Source: Corynebacterium rhinophilum
GTDB lineage: Bacteria > Actinomycetota > Actinomycetes > Mycobacteriales > Mycobacteriaceae
DNA: 64,000 nt
NCBI RefSeq assembly: GCF_030227225.1
Contig: NZ_JASPHQ010000003.1
Span: forward strand, 95,384-159,383
Direction of reading: 5' to 3'
The position numbers and the translations under genes were made by a program. The notes below the pieces were generated by a model that did no database searches, was not told the origin of the DNA, and saw only the letters and a list, made by a program, of their open reading frames with translations. Positions 10,199 through 20,356 of this stretch are shown piece by piece. Numbering within the stretch: the first letter of the stretch is position 1; every line of letters starts with the position of its first letter.

Positions 10199-10557
10199 GC
10201 AATCCCGCAGACTTTGAACTAGACCCACAGATAGCTGCGCTGCTCAAGCGCAATGAGCAAGGGCTCGTGCCAGCCATTGCCCAGGCCGATTCCGGCGAAG
10301 TGCTGATGCTTGCCTGGATGGATGACCACGCGCTGGCCCACACGCTGGCCACACGCAAGGGCACGTACTTCTCGCGCTCGCGCGGCGAGTATTGGATTAA
10401 GGGCGCGACCTCAGGACATACGCAGGAGGTGCTTGGTGTGCGCCTTGATTGCGATGGCGATACCATCTTGCTGACCGTGCGTCAGCGCGGTGCCGCGTGC
10501 CACACCGGCGACCGGACCTGCTTCGATGCGACAGTTCTTTTAGGGGATGATTCCTAA
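10195..10557 (+). CDS. hisI: Phosphoribosyl-AMP cyclohydrolase
   Basis: A 120-residue, monofunctional zinc-dependent hydrolase opening the purine ring of PR-AMP. Motifs include VLMLAWMD, the [14 protein letters not shown] substrate loop, the metal-binding DCDGDT, and the cysteines of [12 protein letters not shown]. The pyrophosphohydrolase (HisE) domain is not fused and is not in the window. Translation is coupled with hisF by the ATGA overlap, and the stop overlaps the next start (TAATG). Confidence 0.95.
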   Translation: MSNPADFELDPQIAALLKRNEQGLVPAIAQADSGEVLMLAWMDDHALAHTLATRKGTYFSRSRGEYWIKGATSGHTQEVLGVRLDCDGDTILLTVRQRGAACHTGDRTCFDATVLLGDDS

Positions 10558-11192
10558 TGACGAGGCGACTTGGCCCACTCCTTATCGCGGTGGGCACGGC
10601 AGTGCTGTGGTTTTCTTCCCGAAGCACCTGGGTAAAAGCGGTAAGCGAGGACGATAAATCAGGCTCAGCAACCAATGAGATCGTAGGGTCCGCCTGGTCC
10701 CTAGAGCTTATGGCCTTGACGCTGGTCCTCCTCGCCGGTGTACTCGCGGGCCTAGCGTTGCGCCGAACGGGGCGCCGCATCGTGGCCATCGTGTGCGCCC
10801 TCGCCGCCGCAGGCGCCGCGTGGAGTCCTATTAGCCTGCTGACCAGCGGCGCCGATGCCGAGCGCGCGCAAAAAATATTGCAAGGCGCGTCTGCAAATGA
10901 AAACGCGGTGGATTCTGCCGCAATTTCTGATTGGGCGACCGTCATTTCCACGGAGATCACCAAGCTCGGCCCCATCGTCGCCATTATCGGGGCCGCACTG
11001 GCATTTTTCGGCGCCGTACTCTTGGCCCAGAACCCAGGCAAGGACAAGGTCAAGGCGTCGAGCAAATACGAAACCCCTGCCGCCCGCCAAGAAAAGCTGG
11101 CGGAAGATTTGGAGACCTCATCCGATTCCGGCCGTGTGATGTGGGACGCGCTCGATAGCGATATCGACCCGACTGATGTGAGCCGTAAATAG
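10557..11192 (+). CDS. Trp-operon-associated membrane protein (TIGR02234-like)
   Basis: A 211-residue protein with an N-terminal helix, the motif WFSSRSTWV, two further central helices and one around residues 142-162, then a charged cytoplasmic tail. This matches the actinobacterial family TIGR02234, whose genes normally lie inside trp clusters between trpE and trpC; its molecular function is unknown. Here it sits between hisI (1-nt overlap) and a TrpC-like gene, with no trpE, trpB or trpA, which supports the idea that the region is a remnant of an ancestral his–trp cluster. Confidence 0.78.
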   Translation: MTRRLGPLLIAVGTAVLWFSSRSTWVKAVSEDDKSGSATNEIVGSAWSLELMALTLVLLAGVLAGLALRRTGRRIVAIVCALAAAGAAWSPISLLTSGADAERAQKILQGASANENAVDSAAISDWATVISTEITKLGPIVAIIGAALAFFGAVLLAQNPGKDKVKASSKYETPAARQEKLAEDLETSSDSGRVMWDALDSDIDPTDVSRK

Positions 11193-11278
11193 CCCCGTTC
11201 GCGCAGCACAATTTCCGGAAACGCCCCGAATAGCGTTAATCTAAGTGTGATTTTAATCGCGCTTGGAGGGAGGTGCTC

Positions 11279-12109
11279 ATGCCCACACCCATTGCCGTCG
11301 ATCACCTGGTCGCTGGGGTGTTAGAGGATGTCGCCGCGCGCGAAGCCCGCGTTTCTTTCCAAGATATTAAGGCGCGCTCACGGGACATGGAGCCTCCCCG
11401 CGATGCCCGCGCGGCCCTTTTAAAACCCGGTTGTTCAGTCATTACTGAACTTAAACGTGCCGTTCCTTATACCGGAGAAATCGCCCACGTGGGCTCGGCC
11501 GAGCAGATGGCCGAATGGGCTCGCACCTTTGAGGACTGCGGCGTGCATTTGATGGCCTGCCAGACGGATACGCGGCGGTTTAACGGATCGCTTGAGGATA
11601 TGGCGGCCGCGCGCGCTGCTATCGATATCCCGATGATGGCGCGCGATCTCATCGTGGATCCGTACCAGATTCACGAGGCCCGCTGCTTTGGTGCCGATGC
11701 GATCCCGCTGCAGGTCGAGCTTTTAGAACAAGCTCGATTGGAAGCCCTCTTGGACCGCGCGGAATCGCTGGGGATGACCGCCATCGTGGAGGTGCGAACC
11801 TGCGGGGAGGTCAACCGCGCCATCAAGGCCGGCAGCAGTGTCATCGCGATCAATGCGTGGTCCCTTGCCTCGGATGAGATCAACCGGGAGGCCTTCAATG
11901 ATATTGCCCCGGGGCTGCCGGAATCGCTCCTGCGCATCGCCGTGGGCGGGGTGAATAATGCCCGCAACCTTTTCCACTATGCCTCCCGCGGAGCGGATGC
12001 GGTACTGGTCGGCGAATCCGTCATGGCGGCTCAGGATCCCACCGCCTTGGCACGCTCTTTGGTGGCTGCGGGCCAACACCCAGCCTGCCCCTCGCGTAAA
12101 AGTCCCTAG
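11279..12109 (+). CDS. TrpC-like protein with altered active site
   Basis: A 276-residue protein clearly homologous to indole-3-glycerol phosphate synthase, especially the actinobacterial form (PYQIHEAR, ESLGMTAIVEV, GADAVLVGES). Glu57, Lys59, Glu171 and Asn192 are kept. Several normally invariant residues are changed: the general-acid Lys is Arg122 (in MMARDL), the ESG motif is VGG (Val222, Gly223), and the phosphate-loop Ser is Val62 (RAVPYTG). Normal TrpC activity therefore looks unlikely, yet the frame is full length with a strong GGAGG at ideal spacing from ATG 11279. It is probably a relic put to a new use or in early decay. An ATG was chosen over the in-frame GTG at 11273, which lies within the ribosome site. 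Confidence 0.8.
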   Translation: MPTPIAVDHLVAGVLEDVAAREARVSFQDIKARSRDMEPPRDARAALLKPGCSVITELKRAVPYTGEIAHVGSAEQMAEWARTFEDCGVHLMACQTDTRRFNGSLEDMAAARAAIDIPMMARDLIVDPYQIHEARCFGADAIPLQVELLEQARLEALLDRAESLGMTAIVEVRTCGEVNRAIKAGSSVIAINAWSLASDEINREAFNDIAPGLPESLLRIAVGGVNNARNLFHYASRGADAVLVGESVMAAQDPTALARSLVAAGQHPACPSRKSP

Positions 12110-12162
12110 GAAAAATCACCCCAAACTAGCTCAAGGGCACGCTGATAAGGCACACTATCTAC

Positions 12163-13143
12163 GTGCATACTCAGAATCTTGCAAATATTCCCTCTCCGCC
12201 GCAGGGCGTGGTGTGGCATCTTGGCTCCATTCCAATCCATGCGTATGCGCTGTGCATCATCGTCGGCATCCTCGTGGGTATGTGGATGACGTTGAAGAGG
12301 TACACAGCCCGGGGCGGCAATCCCGATACCGTGTGGGATGCAACCATCGTCGTTATCCCCGCGGGCATCGTGGGCGGGCGGATCTATCACGTCATCACGG
12401 ATAACCAGAAGTACTTCTGCGATACCTGCAATCCCGTCGATGCCCTCAAGGTCACCAATGGTGGTCTCGGCATCTGGGGCGCGGTCGCCTTAAGCGCCGT
12501 AGCGCTGTGGGTAATGTTTCGGATTAAGAAGATCCCCCTGGCACCGTTTGCGGACGCGGTGGCGCCTGGCCTCATCCTTGCCCAGGGCATTGGCCGGCTG
12601 GGTAACTGGTTTAATCAGGAACTCTACGGCCGGCCGACCGACGTTCCGTGGGCGCTGGATATTTACTACCGCGTCGATGAAGCGGGGGAATACGCACCGG
12701 TTTCTGGGCACTCTACCGGTGAGGTGATCGCTTCAGTGCACCCAACGTTTTTGTATGAGCTCATCTGGAACGTGCTGGTGTGCTTGTTCCTGTTGTGGGC
12801 GCACAAAGCATGGAAGCTGGGCCGCGGACGGGTATTCGCCCTCTACGTCGTGGGCTACACGCTGGGCCGCTTTTTCATCGAAGGCATGCGATCTGACGAA
12901 GCCACCGAAATTTTTGGCGTCCGTGTGAACCTCATCGTCTCCGCCGTTGTCTTTATCGCCGGTCTCATCGTCTTCTTCTTGCTGGACAGGCAGCGCAAAG
13001 GCCCCGAAACCCCAGCAAAAGTCGACCCGCGTTACTACCGCGAGCAGGCCGAGAGCGCTGCGGAAAATGGCGTCGAGGAAGACGAGAAACGCGTGGGAAC
13101 AGCGCGTGCTCAAGGCACCTCGGGTACAGCAAGCGGCCGCTAA
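12163..13143 (+). CDS. lgt: Prolipoprotein diacylglyceryl transferase
   Basis: An integral membrane enzyme of 326 residues that attaches diacylglycerol from phosphatidylglycerol to the lipobox Cys of prolipoproteins. The Lgt signature is present as [16 protein letters not shown]; the N-terminal part has [12 protein letters not shown] and the end of the catalytic core has [12 protein letters not shown] charged cytoplasmic tail of about 45 residues follows the last helix. The start is GTG 12163. A client lipoprotein is encoded at 397-1158 in the same window. The lgt position next to trpC is shared with mycobacteria. Confidence 0.95.
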   Translation: MHTQNLANIPSPPQGVVWHLGSIPIHAYALCIIVGILVGMWMTLKRYTARGGNPDTVWDATIVVIPAGIVGGRIYHVITDNQKYFCDTCNPVDALKVTNGGLGIWGAVALSAVALWVMFRIKKIPLAPFADAVAPGLILAQGIGRLGNWFNQELYGRPTDVPWALDIYYRVDEAGEYAPVSGHSTGEVIASVHPTFLYELIWNVLVCLFLLWAHKAWKLGRGRVFALYVVGYTLGRFFIEGMRSDEATEIFGVRVNLIVSAVVFIAGLIVFFLLDRQRKGPETPAKVDPRYYREQAESAAENGVEEDEKRVGTARAQGTSGTASGR

Positions 13144-13264
13144 TGACCGGTTATGTGTGATCGTGTCCGATTGCCCTAGTTAAGGCCAAAAAAAATTGTG
13201 GCCTGTCGGCGCGCGAGGGAGTAGGTTGGGGGTTGTTCAATTTCCCCGATGGAATAGGCCAATA

Positions 13265-14686
13265 ATGCTGGATAGAAGAACCAAAATTGTCTGTACTCTC
13301 GGCCCCGCGGTAGCTAGCGGGGACGGAATTTTGCGCCTTGTAGAAGACGGCATGAACGTCGCGCGCCTTAACATGTCGCACGGCGAGCATGCGGACCACG
13401 AAGCCAATTACAAGTGGGTCCGCGAAGCCACCGAAAAGACCGGCCGGAACGTAGGTATCTTGGCCGATCTCCAGGGCCCTAAGATTCGCCTCGGCCGCTT
13501 TAAGAACGGCGAAGAGCAATGGGATAACGGTGAAATCGTCCGCATCACTGTAGACGATGTAGAAGGCACCCACGACCGCGTATCCACCACCTACAAGGGC
13601 TTGGCAGAAGACGCAAAGCCTGGCGATCGCTTGCTTATTGATGACGGCAAGGTCGCTGTCGTCTGCAAGGAAGTAGACGGCAATGACGTGGTGTGCGAGG
13701 TCACCGAGGGTGGCCCCGTATCCAATAACAAGGGCGTGTCCCTGCCCGGCATGAGCATTTCGGTGCCGGCGCTGTCTGAGAAGGACATTGAGGACCTGCG
13801 CTTTGCCCTGCAACTCGGTGTGGACTACATTGCGCTGTCCTTCGTGCGTTCGCCTGCCGATGTCGACAAGGTCCACGAGATCATGGACGAGGAAGGCCGC
13901 CGCGTGCCGGTCATCGCCAAGCTGGAAAAGCCCGAGGCCGTCGATGCCCTCGAATCCATCATCTTGGCTTTCGACGCCGTGATGATTGCCCGTGGTGACT
14001 TGGGCGTCGAGGTTCCGCTGGAAGAGGTGCCACTCTTCCAGAAGCGAGCTATCCAGATTTCCCGCGAGAACGCGAAGCCGGTCATCGTGGCCACCCAGAT
14101 GCTGGATTCCATGATTGAGAACTCCCGCCCGACCCGCGCGGAGGCTTCCGACGTGGCCAACGCTGTGCTCGACGGCGCCGACGCGGTGATGCTGTCCGGC
14201 GAGACCTCCGTGGGCGCGGATCCGCACAACGTCGTGCGGACCATGTCGCGCATCGTCAAGCGCTCCGAGACCGATGGCCAGGTCCCGCCGCTGGCGCACG
14301 TCCCGCGCACCAAGCGCGGCGTGATGTCCTATTCCGCCCGCGATATTGCAGAGCGCCTGAACGCCAAGGCCATCGTTGCCTTTACCTCTTCCGGCGATAC
14401 CGCAAAGCGTGTTGCTCGCCTACACTCTGACCTGCCACTGCTGGTATTCACCCCGAATGAAGATGTGCGCTCCCAGCTGGCGCTGACTTGGGGTGCAGAG
14501 ACCTTCTTGAGCCCTGACGTCAAGTCCACGGATGAGATGATGGAGGCCATCGATAAGTACTTGCTGGACTTGGACGAGTACGACGAGAATGACTTGGTTG
14601 TCGTCGTTGCAGGTACCCCTCCGGGAATCTCCGGCAATACCAACATGATTCAGTGCCACATTTTGGGAGAAACCATCAAGGACTAG
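13265..14686 (+). CDS. pyk: Pyruvate kinase
   Basis: A 473-residue glycolytic enzyme transferring phosphate from PEP to ADP. Motifs include RRTKIVCTLGPA, ADLQGPKIRLG, AKLEKPEA with the catalytic Lys, ARGDLGVEVP, and MLDSMIENSRPTRAE. The frame is open from TTG 13196, but the family start and MLDRRTKIV place the beginning at ATG 13265; an initiating codon one residue later cannot be excluded, as corynebacterial Pyk is usually written MDRRTKIV. A hairpin terminator follows the gene. Confidence 0.96.
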   Translation: MLDRRTKIVCTLGPAVASGDGILRLVEDGMNVARLNMSHGEHADHEANYKWVREATEKTGRNVGILADLQGPKIRLGRFKNGEEQWDNGEIVRITVDDVEGTHDRVSTTYKGLAEDAKPGDRLLIDDGKVAVVCKEVDGNDVVCEVTEGGPVSNNKGVSLPGMSISVPALSEKDIEDLRFALQLGVDYIALSFVRSPADVDKVHEIMDEEGRRVPVIAKLEKPEAVDALESIILAFDAVMIARGDLGVEVPLEEVPLFQKRAIQISRENAKPVIVATQMLDSMIENSRPTRAEASDVANAVLDGADAVMLSGETSVGADPHNVVRTMSRIVKRSETDGQVPPLAHVPRTKRGVMSYSARDIAERLNAKAIVAFTSSGDTAKRVARLHSDLPLLVFTPNEDVRSQLALTWGAETFLSPDVKSTDEMMEAIDKYLLDLDEYDENDLVVVVAGTPPGISGNTNMIQCHILGETIKD

Positions 14687-14697
14687 CGCACTGAAAA

Positions 14698-14746
14698 GCC
14701 GCCGCGCTCCCAACTCCAGTGAAAAGGGGGACGCGGCGTGTTTTTA
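14698..14746. terminator. Bidirectional terminator between pyk and amidohydrolase
   Basis: A GC-rich hairpin with arms around 14699-14711 and 14726-14739 is followed by TTTTT on the plus strand. It lies between the convergent pyk and M20 peptidase genes. Confidence 0.7.
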
Positions 14747-14753
14747 TGTTCAG

Positions 14754-15956
14754 TTAAGCGCCCAGGTACGCCAGCACCGCTGCATGGGCAGCCTGGGTGG
14801 AGGCCTTGACCGTGGGCTCGTAATCCGGCAGGAAGTTGGCCTGGTGGTTGACCGGGGGATCGGCCACCTCGGCTTCTGGGGTGCACCCTACGTGCCAAAA
14901 GACGTACGGCACGCCCCATGCCTGCGGGAGGTAACAGAAGTCTTCAGAAGCGGTCGAGGGCGAGGCGGTAACGGATGATTCTCCGAAGGTGGCCCTAAAG
15001 GCCTCGTTGATGGGCGAGTAGGCGGCGGCGTCGTTATCGGTGACCTCGCCGTGCGCGTAGTACTCGAAGGTGGGGTCTTTTTCGCAGCCGGAGGCCACAC
15101 ACTCGGCTTTTACCATGCGCTCTAAGGAGGTATAGACCTTTTCTGCCAGGGCTGGATCATAGAAGCGGGTATTGAGCACGAGCTCGGCGGAATCCGGGAT
15201 GATGTTGTTTTTATCGCCTGAATGCAGCTCGCCTACGGAGATGACGAAGAACTCGTGCGGGGCTACCTCGCGGCCGACGATGGCCTGGAGCCGAGTGACG
15301 ATCATCGCCGCGGTATAGGTCGGGTCGATGGAATTATGCGGCATGGAGGCGTGGGCGGATTTGCCAAAGATGCGGATGCGCAGGGAATCGCAACCGGCCA
15401 TGATGGGGCCGGCGGTATGGCGTACGGTGCCGGCGCGGCCGGGCATGATGTGTTGGCCCAGGCAAATATCGGGGCGGGGGATGCGCTCGGTGAGGTTATC
15501 GGCGATCATGTATTTCGCGCCCATGGATGATTCCTCCGCCGGCTGGAACAGGGCGAGGAAGGTGCCGGACCAAGTGTCGCGGGAGGCATCGAGAAGCGCA
15601 CAGGCACCGAGCAGGGCGGTGGTGTGCATGTCATGCCCGCAGGCGTGCATGTAGTCATTGGTCGAGGAATACTCCACGCCGGTGGCTTCCTTGACCGGCA
15701 GGGCATCGAAATCGGCGCGCATGAGCGCGGTGGGTCCATCGCCGTTGCGGAAAATGGCAACCATGCCGTGCCCGCCGATGTTTTCTTCTACTTCGCAATC
15801 AAACGCCGCCAACTTTGCGCGGATGCGCGCCGCGGTGCGTTCCTCCTCGTGGGAGAGCTCGGGGTGGCGGTGCAGATCTTCGTAAAAATCCCGTTGCCAC
15901 GCCAGGTCAGTATCCGCAGAGTGGACCACGGAAGCGATGTTTGTGGAATAAGACAT
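14754..15956 (-). CDS. M20-family amidohydrolase
   Basis: A 400-residue metal-dependent amidohydrolase of the M20D type (hippurate hydrolase, N-acyl amino acid amidohydrolase and indole-acetyl hydrolase relatives). Metal-binding motifs are HACGHDMHT, the catalytic EES in QPAEESSMGA, and GQHIMPGRAGT. The frame is open to 16184, but ATG 15956 has AAAGGG at 8-nt spacing and begins at the family-typical MSYSTN, so the upstream part is not coding. It is convergent with pyk and divergent from the gene at 15993. The natural substrate cannot be inferred. Confidence 0.88.
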   Translation of the reverse strand: MSYSTNIASVVHSADTDLAWQRDFYEDLHRHPELSHEEERTAARIRAKLAAFDCEVEENIGGHGMVAIFRNGDGPTALMRADFDALPVKEATGVEYSSTNDYMHACGHDMHTTALLGACALLDASRDTWSGTFLALFQPAEESSMGAKYMIADNLTERIPRPDICLGQHIMPGRAGTVRHTAGPIMAGCDSLRIRIFGKSAHASMPHNSIDPTYTAAMIVTRLQAIVGREVAPHEFFVISVGELHSGDKNNIIPDSAELVLNTRFYDPALAEKVYTSLERMVKAECVASGCEKDPTFEYYAHGEVTDNDAAAYSPINEAFRATFGESSVTASPSTASEDFCYLPQAWGVPYVFWHVGCTPEAEVADPPVNHQANFLPDYEPTVKASTQAAHAAVLAYLGA

Positions 15957-15979
15957 AGTTTTCATCCCTTTGGTTAGGG

Positions 15980-15985
15980 TAGGGT
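15980..15985 (+). promoter_or_regulatory. -10-like element 7 nt before ATG 15993
   Basis: TAGGGT followed by 7 nt and ATG, with no ribosome site, fits a leaderless transcript, although the hexamer is not a strong -10. Confidence 0.35.
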
Positions 15986-15992
15986 CAGCTAT

Positions 15993-16391
15993 ATGCCGAC
16001 TATTCAATTCGATGTATTGGTTCCAGATGAGCAAGCGGACCGCGTGGAGGAAATTTTTACCACTGCCACCGATAAGCTGGTAGCGGGCGGATCGCTTGCC
16101 TCCGCCGAGGTTACTCGCCCAGCAGATCCCCAATTCCCTGAGGGCTTGGAGGAACAGCTGCAGCAAAATTACCGCGATGAACATGAAGAGCGCGATTTAG
16201 AAGGCGCGCACGCCCACCGCTATAACATCGCGGTGGAGGGAGCAACCGGCTCCGTGAACCAGCTGGCCATGGTGTTTTCGCGTTTGCTCACGCCGCACGC
16301 TGTATTGCCCAAGGACCATGTGCTGCTGGAGGATGAATTGGCGCATGAGCGCCCGGCCATCTTTCCGTGGACGGTCGAGATTCGCCCTTAG
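15993..16391 (+). CDS. Conserved hypothetical protein
   Basis: A 132-residue acidic soluble protein with alternating beta strands and helices, no signal peptide and no membrane segment. It starts PTIQFDVLVPDEQADRVEEIF. The ferredoxin-like pattern and the charged middle (EEQLQQNYRDEHEERDLEG) do not point to a family I recognise. It is divergent from the M20 amidohydrolase and its stop overlaps the 3' end of convergent glxK by 4 nt. Confidence 0.75.
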   Translation: MPTIQFDVLVPDEQADRVEEIFTTATDKLVAGGSLASAEVTRPADPQFPEGLEEQLQQNYRDEHEERDLEGAHAHRYNIAVEGATGSVNQLAMVFSRLLTPHAVLPKDHVLLEDELAHERPAIFPWTVEIRP

Positions 16392-17473
16392 CCCAGCTGC
16401 TTGACGATGTCCCGGGCAGCCCTAGCCAGCTGCTCCGGCATCCCACCTTCTTGGTCTAGCTCCGCGGTGAAGTTCTCGGTGTCCTGATTGATGGCCCCGG
16501 CAATGATGCCGACCGGGGTAGAGGACTCCGCCGCCAAGTCCGCGACGGTGCCAACGACCTTGCCGGTTAAGGATTGCTCATCAAAGGCGCCTTCCCCGGT
16601 GATGACGAGGTCTGCTTGAGAAATGGCATCCGCGAGGCCGAGAGCTTTCGCCACGTGGGCCCCGCCAGAAACGACGCGGGCGTGCTCATCGGTGCCCCAT
16701 AGGGTGCGAGAAAGCCAGGTAAGCCCGATAGGAATGCCGCCTGCTGCACCGGTAAATTCCGTCTCTGGATCTGTGCCGGTGGCCTTGCACAATTGGAGAA
16801 GTGCCCCGGCAAGCAGTGCTACTTGTTCGCCTTCCGCGCCTTTTTGGGGTCCGTACATGGTGGCAGCCTGCATGGCCTTAGCCCGGGTATCGGCCAAGAG
16901 CGTGAAATCAACCATGCCCGCTTTGATATTTAATTGCGCGGTATCGATGGAATCGAGCTGCACCAGTGGGGCACCGCCCTTGGGTAGGGCATAGCCGCGT
17001 GCGTCGTGGGCGGCGGCGCCAAGGGCTGCAAGGATGCCCATACCGCCGTCAATGCTGGCCGTGCCGCCGAGGCCGAGCACGATGGAGGTGGCGCCGCGGG
17101 ATTGGGCATCGGCAAGCAGCACGCCCGTGCCATAAGAATCCGCGTGGAGGGGATCGAGCGCGTCGCGGACCGCGGGCAGCCCAGTGGCGGCGGCGACATC
17201 GATGAAAGCCGTGTGCCCAGCGAGGAAATACTGCGCCTCGGTCAAGCGCCCCACCGCATCCGTTGTGGGCAGGGTAATGGTCTGGGTTTCCTGCCCGCCC
17301 GCCGCGGCGGCCTGGGCCAGCACTTGGGCGGTGCCTTCCCCGCCATCGGCCATCGGCAAGGTGGTGACGGTGGCGGTGGGGTAGTGCTGGCGGATTCCAT
17401 TGGCTATTCCGGCTGCGGCTTCCGTGGCAGAAGCGGTACCTTTAAAAGAGTCAGGCGCGACAACAATATGCAT
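16388..17473 (-). CDS. glxK: Glycerate kinase
   Basis: A 361-residue type-1 (GlxK/GarK) kinase that phosphorylates D-glycerate. It begins with the family-typical VVAPDSFKGTASA, followed by MADGGEGTAQ, GLGGTASIDGGMG and GEGAFDEQSLTGK. ATG 17473 lies 7 nt downstream of a perfect TATAAT, so the transcript is probably leaderless. It is divergent from gdhA. Confidence 0.93.
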   Translation of the reverse strand: MHIVVAPDSFKGTASATEAAAGIANGIRQHYPTATVTTLPMADGGEGTAQVLAQAAAAGGQETQTITLPTTDAVGRLTEAQYFLAGHTAFIDVAAATGLPAVRDALDPLHADSYGTGVLLADAQSRGATSIVLGLGGTASIDGGMGILAALGAAAHDARGYALPKGGAPLVQLDSIDTAQLNIKAGMVDFTLLADTRAKAMQAATMYGPQKGAEGEQVALLAGALLQLCKATGTDPETEFTGAAGGIPIGLTWLSRTLWGTDEHARVVSGGAHVAKALGLADAISQADLVITGEGAFDEQSLTGKVVGTVADLAAESSTPVGIIAGAINQDTENFTAELDQEGGMPEQLARAARDIVKQLG

Positions 17474-17480
17474 GCCCGCG

Positions 17481-17486
17481 ATTATA
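17481..17486 (-). promoter_or_regulatory. Consensus -10 of glxK, leaderless configuration
   Basis: A perfect TATAAT on the minus strand is followed by exactly 7 nt and the ATG at 17473, with no room for a ribosome site. Confidence 0.6.
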
Positions 17487-17596
17487 AAGCCCGCGACCCG
17501 CGCGGCGGCTTTTTGCTAGGAATCCGAACGTTCTACAGAAAATATTTAACTTTATTATCGCAGGTAAACGCCGGTAAGTGGGGGAGTGAGAAATAA

Positions 17597-19021
<1,425 letters not shown>

Positions 19022-19037
19022 ACTCCCTTAACCCACG

Positions 19038-19075
19038 GCTCCCCATTTCTCCGCACCCGCGCGGAGGTGGGGAGC
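19038..19075 (+). terminator. Stem-loop after gdhA
   Basis: GCTCCCCA pairs with TGGGGAGC around an inner CTCCGC/GCGGAG stem. The tract after it is only mildly T-rich (TTCT), so termination is likely but not textbook. The remainder up to 19248 shows nothing else that I can name. Confidence 0.6.
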
Positions 19076-19248
19076 TTCTGCATTGCAGCGAGGACACGGC
19101 GGCCATATACGCCAGTGCCGCGGGTATGTGGAAGGAAAATGGGTTAATCGCACACGGGAATCGAATCGCACTCAGAGAGTGTTAGCCTTCGTTGCACCGG
19201 CCTGAGGATCCAAGGCGTGCCCTCCACACAATGCAGGGTGCTGCGTTG

Positions 19249-19254
19249 TAGAAT
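19249..19254 (+). promoter_or_regulatory. -10 of sepIVA-like gene, leaderless configuration
   Basis: TAGAAT, then 7 nt, then ATG 19262, without a ribosome site. Confidence 0.55.
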
Positions 19255-19261
19255 TCCCAGC

Positions 19262-20041
19262 ATGTACCGTGTCTTTGAATCCCTTGATGAATTAGTTCAG
19301 CATTTGGAGCAGGCTTCTGGCTTTCCCATGACCTCCAATTGCTTGGTCCCCCGCCATGAGATGCTGGCGCTTCTCGATGACCTGCGCAACGCGCTGCCCG
19401 TAGAAATCGACGACGCGCAGGATGTTTTAGACAAGCAAGACGAGATTATCCGCGGCGCCGAAGAGCGCGCAGATAACACCATTAATGAGGCGTCTGCGGA
19501 GGCCACTGACATGGTGAACCAGGCGCGCCAAAAGGCCGATACCACGGTCGCGCAGGCAGAAGAACATGCCCAACGGCTGGTGGCCGATGCCGAGGCGCGC
19601 GCCCAGGCCACGGTTGAGCAAGCCCGCGCAGATGCAGACCGCACCATTGCGCAGGCCAACGAGGAATACGAGCGCTCGGTGGCGGAGGGCCGCCAAGAAC
19701 AAGAGCGTTTGGTCTCCGAATCTGAAGTCGTTCGCCGCGCCAACGAAGAAGCCAACCGGATCGTGGAAACCGCATACACCGAATCCAACCGGCTGCGCAC
19801 GGAGTGCGATGACTTTGTAGATAGCAAGCTCAGCGAATTTGAAAGTTCCCTCAGCGGCCTCCTGCGCACCGTAAATTCCGATCGTTCCGCGCTGCGCGGA
19901 GGGGCAGGCGTGCGCTCTCGCGGCGGCGACTACCTGCCGTCCACTAACGCTGGGTCCCCTCGCGGTGGTGCTACCGGTGGTACCGGTGCTGCACGCTATG
20001 GCGGCGACGACGGTTACGAGCGCCGCTATACCGAACGCTAA
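19262..20041 (+). CDS. sepIVA: SepIVA-like DivIVA-domain division protein
   Basis: A 259-residue coiled-coil protein homologous to mycobacterial Rv2927c/SepIVA, a septum-associated protein needed for division. The N-terminal MYRVFESLDELVQHLEQA and VPRHEMLALLDDLR match that family; residues ~55-190 form a long Ala/Glu/Arg coiled coil with repeated EEHAQRLV- and QARADADRT-type heptads; the C-terminus is Gly/Arg-rich. The frame is open to 19217, but ATG 19262 begins the conserved sequence and has TAGAAT 7 nt upstream. The neighbours DUF177, rnc, mutM, smc and ftsY follow in the same order as in mycobacteria. Confidence 0.88.
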   Translation: MYRVFESLDELVQHLEQASGFPMTSNCLVPRHEMLALLDDLRNALPVEIDDAQDVLDKQDEIIRGAEERADNTINEASAEATDMVNQARQKADTTVAQAEEHAQRLVADAEARAQATVEQARADADRTIAQANEEYERSVAEGRQEQERLVSESEVVRRANEEANRIVETAYTESNRLRTECDDFVDSKLSEFESSLSGLLRTVNSDRSALRGGAGVRSRGGDYLPSTNAGSPRGGATGGTGAARYGGDDGYERRYTER

Positions 20042-20077
20042 AGGCTTAAGTTACAAGGCACGACGCTTAAGAAAGTC

Positions 20078-20121
20078 CTGCTGCACGGGTGATTTGCTCA
20101 AATCGCGTCACCGTGTAGCAG
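20078..20121. terminator. Hairpin between sepIVA-like gene and convergent membrane genes
   Basis: CTGCTGCACGGGTGA and TCACCGTGTAGCAG form a stem of 13-14 pairs between convergent genes. No strong T tract follows on either strand, so termination is inferred from position. Confidence 0.55.
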
Positions 20122-20143
20122 AACTTATTGTGCCTGTGGGAGG

Positions 20144-20356
20144 CTAGACCGAGCTGCGCGAGGTGGAGTAGCGCGGCGTGGGGGATGATGAGGGGGCATC
20201 GGCAAGCGTGGCATCAGCAGCATTCGTAGCAGGGTGAGGGCGCTGGCTCTGGATCGCCACGAAGGCCACGATCCCTGCGCTGACCAGGCCGGGGAAGAGG
20301 AAGGTGACTAGCGCCGTGGTGAAGTAGGAGGTTAGCGAGGTCATCGAGCCGCTCAT
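20144..20356 (-). CDS. Small single-helix membrane protein
   Basis: A 70-residue protein with one membrane segment at about residues 10-34 and a Pro/Ser/Ala-rich tail ending SSSPTPRYSTSRSSV. Its ATG overlaps the end of the preceding gene (ATGA), so the two are translated together. No family recognised. Confidence 0.55.
   Translation of the reverse strand: MSGSMTSLTSYFTTALVTFLFPGLVSAGIVAFVAIQSQRPHPATNAADATLADAPSSSPTPRYSTSRSSV

Noticed and set aside
13151..14299. A 382-residue minus-strand frame opposite pyk
   Set aside because: It is an antisense shadow of a highly conserved gene; the sense reading contains all Pyk motifs.
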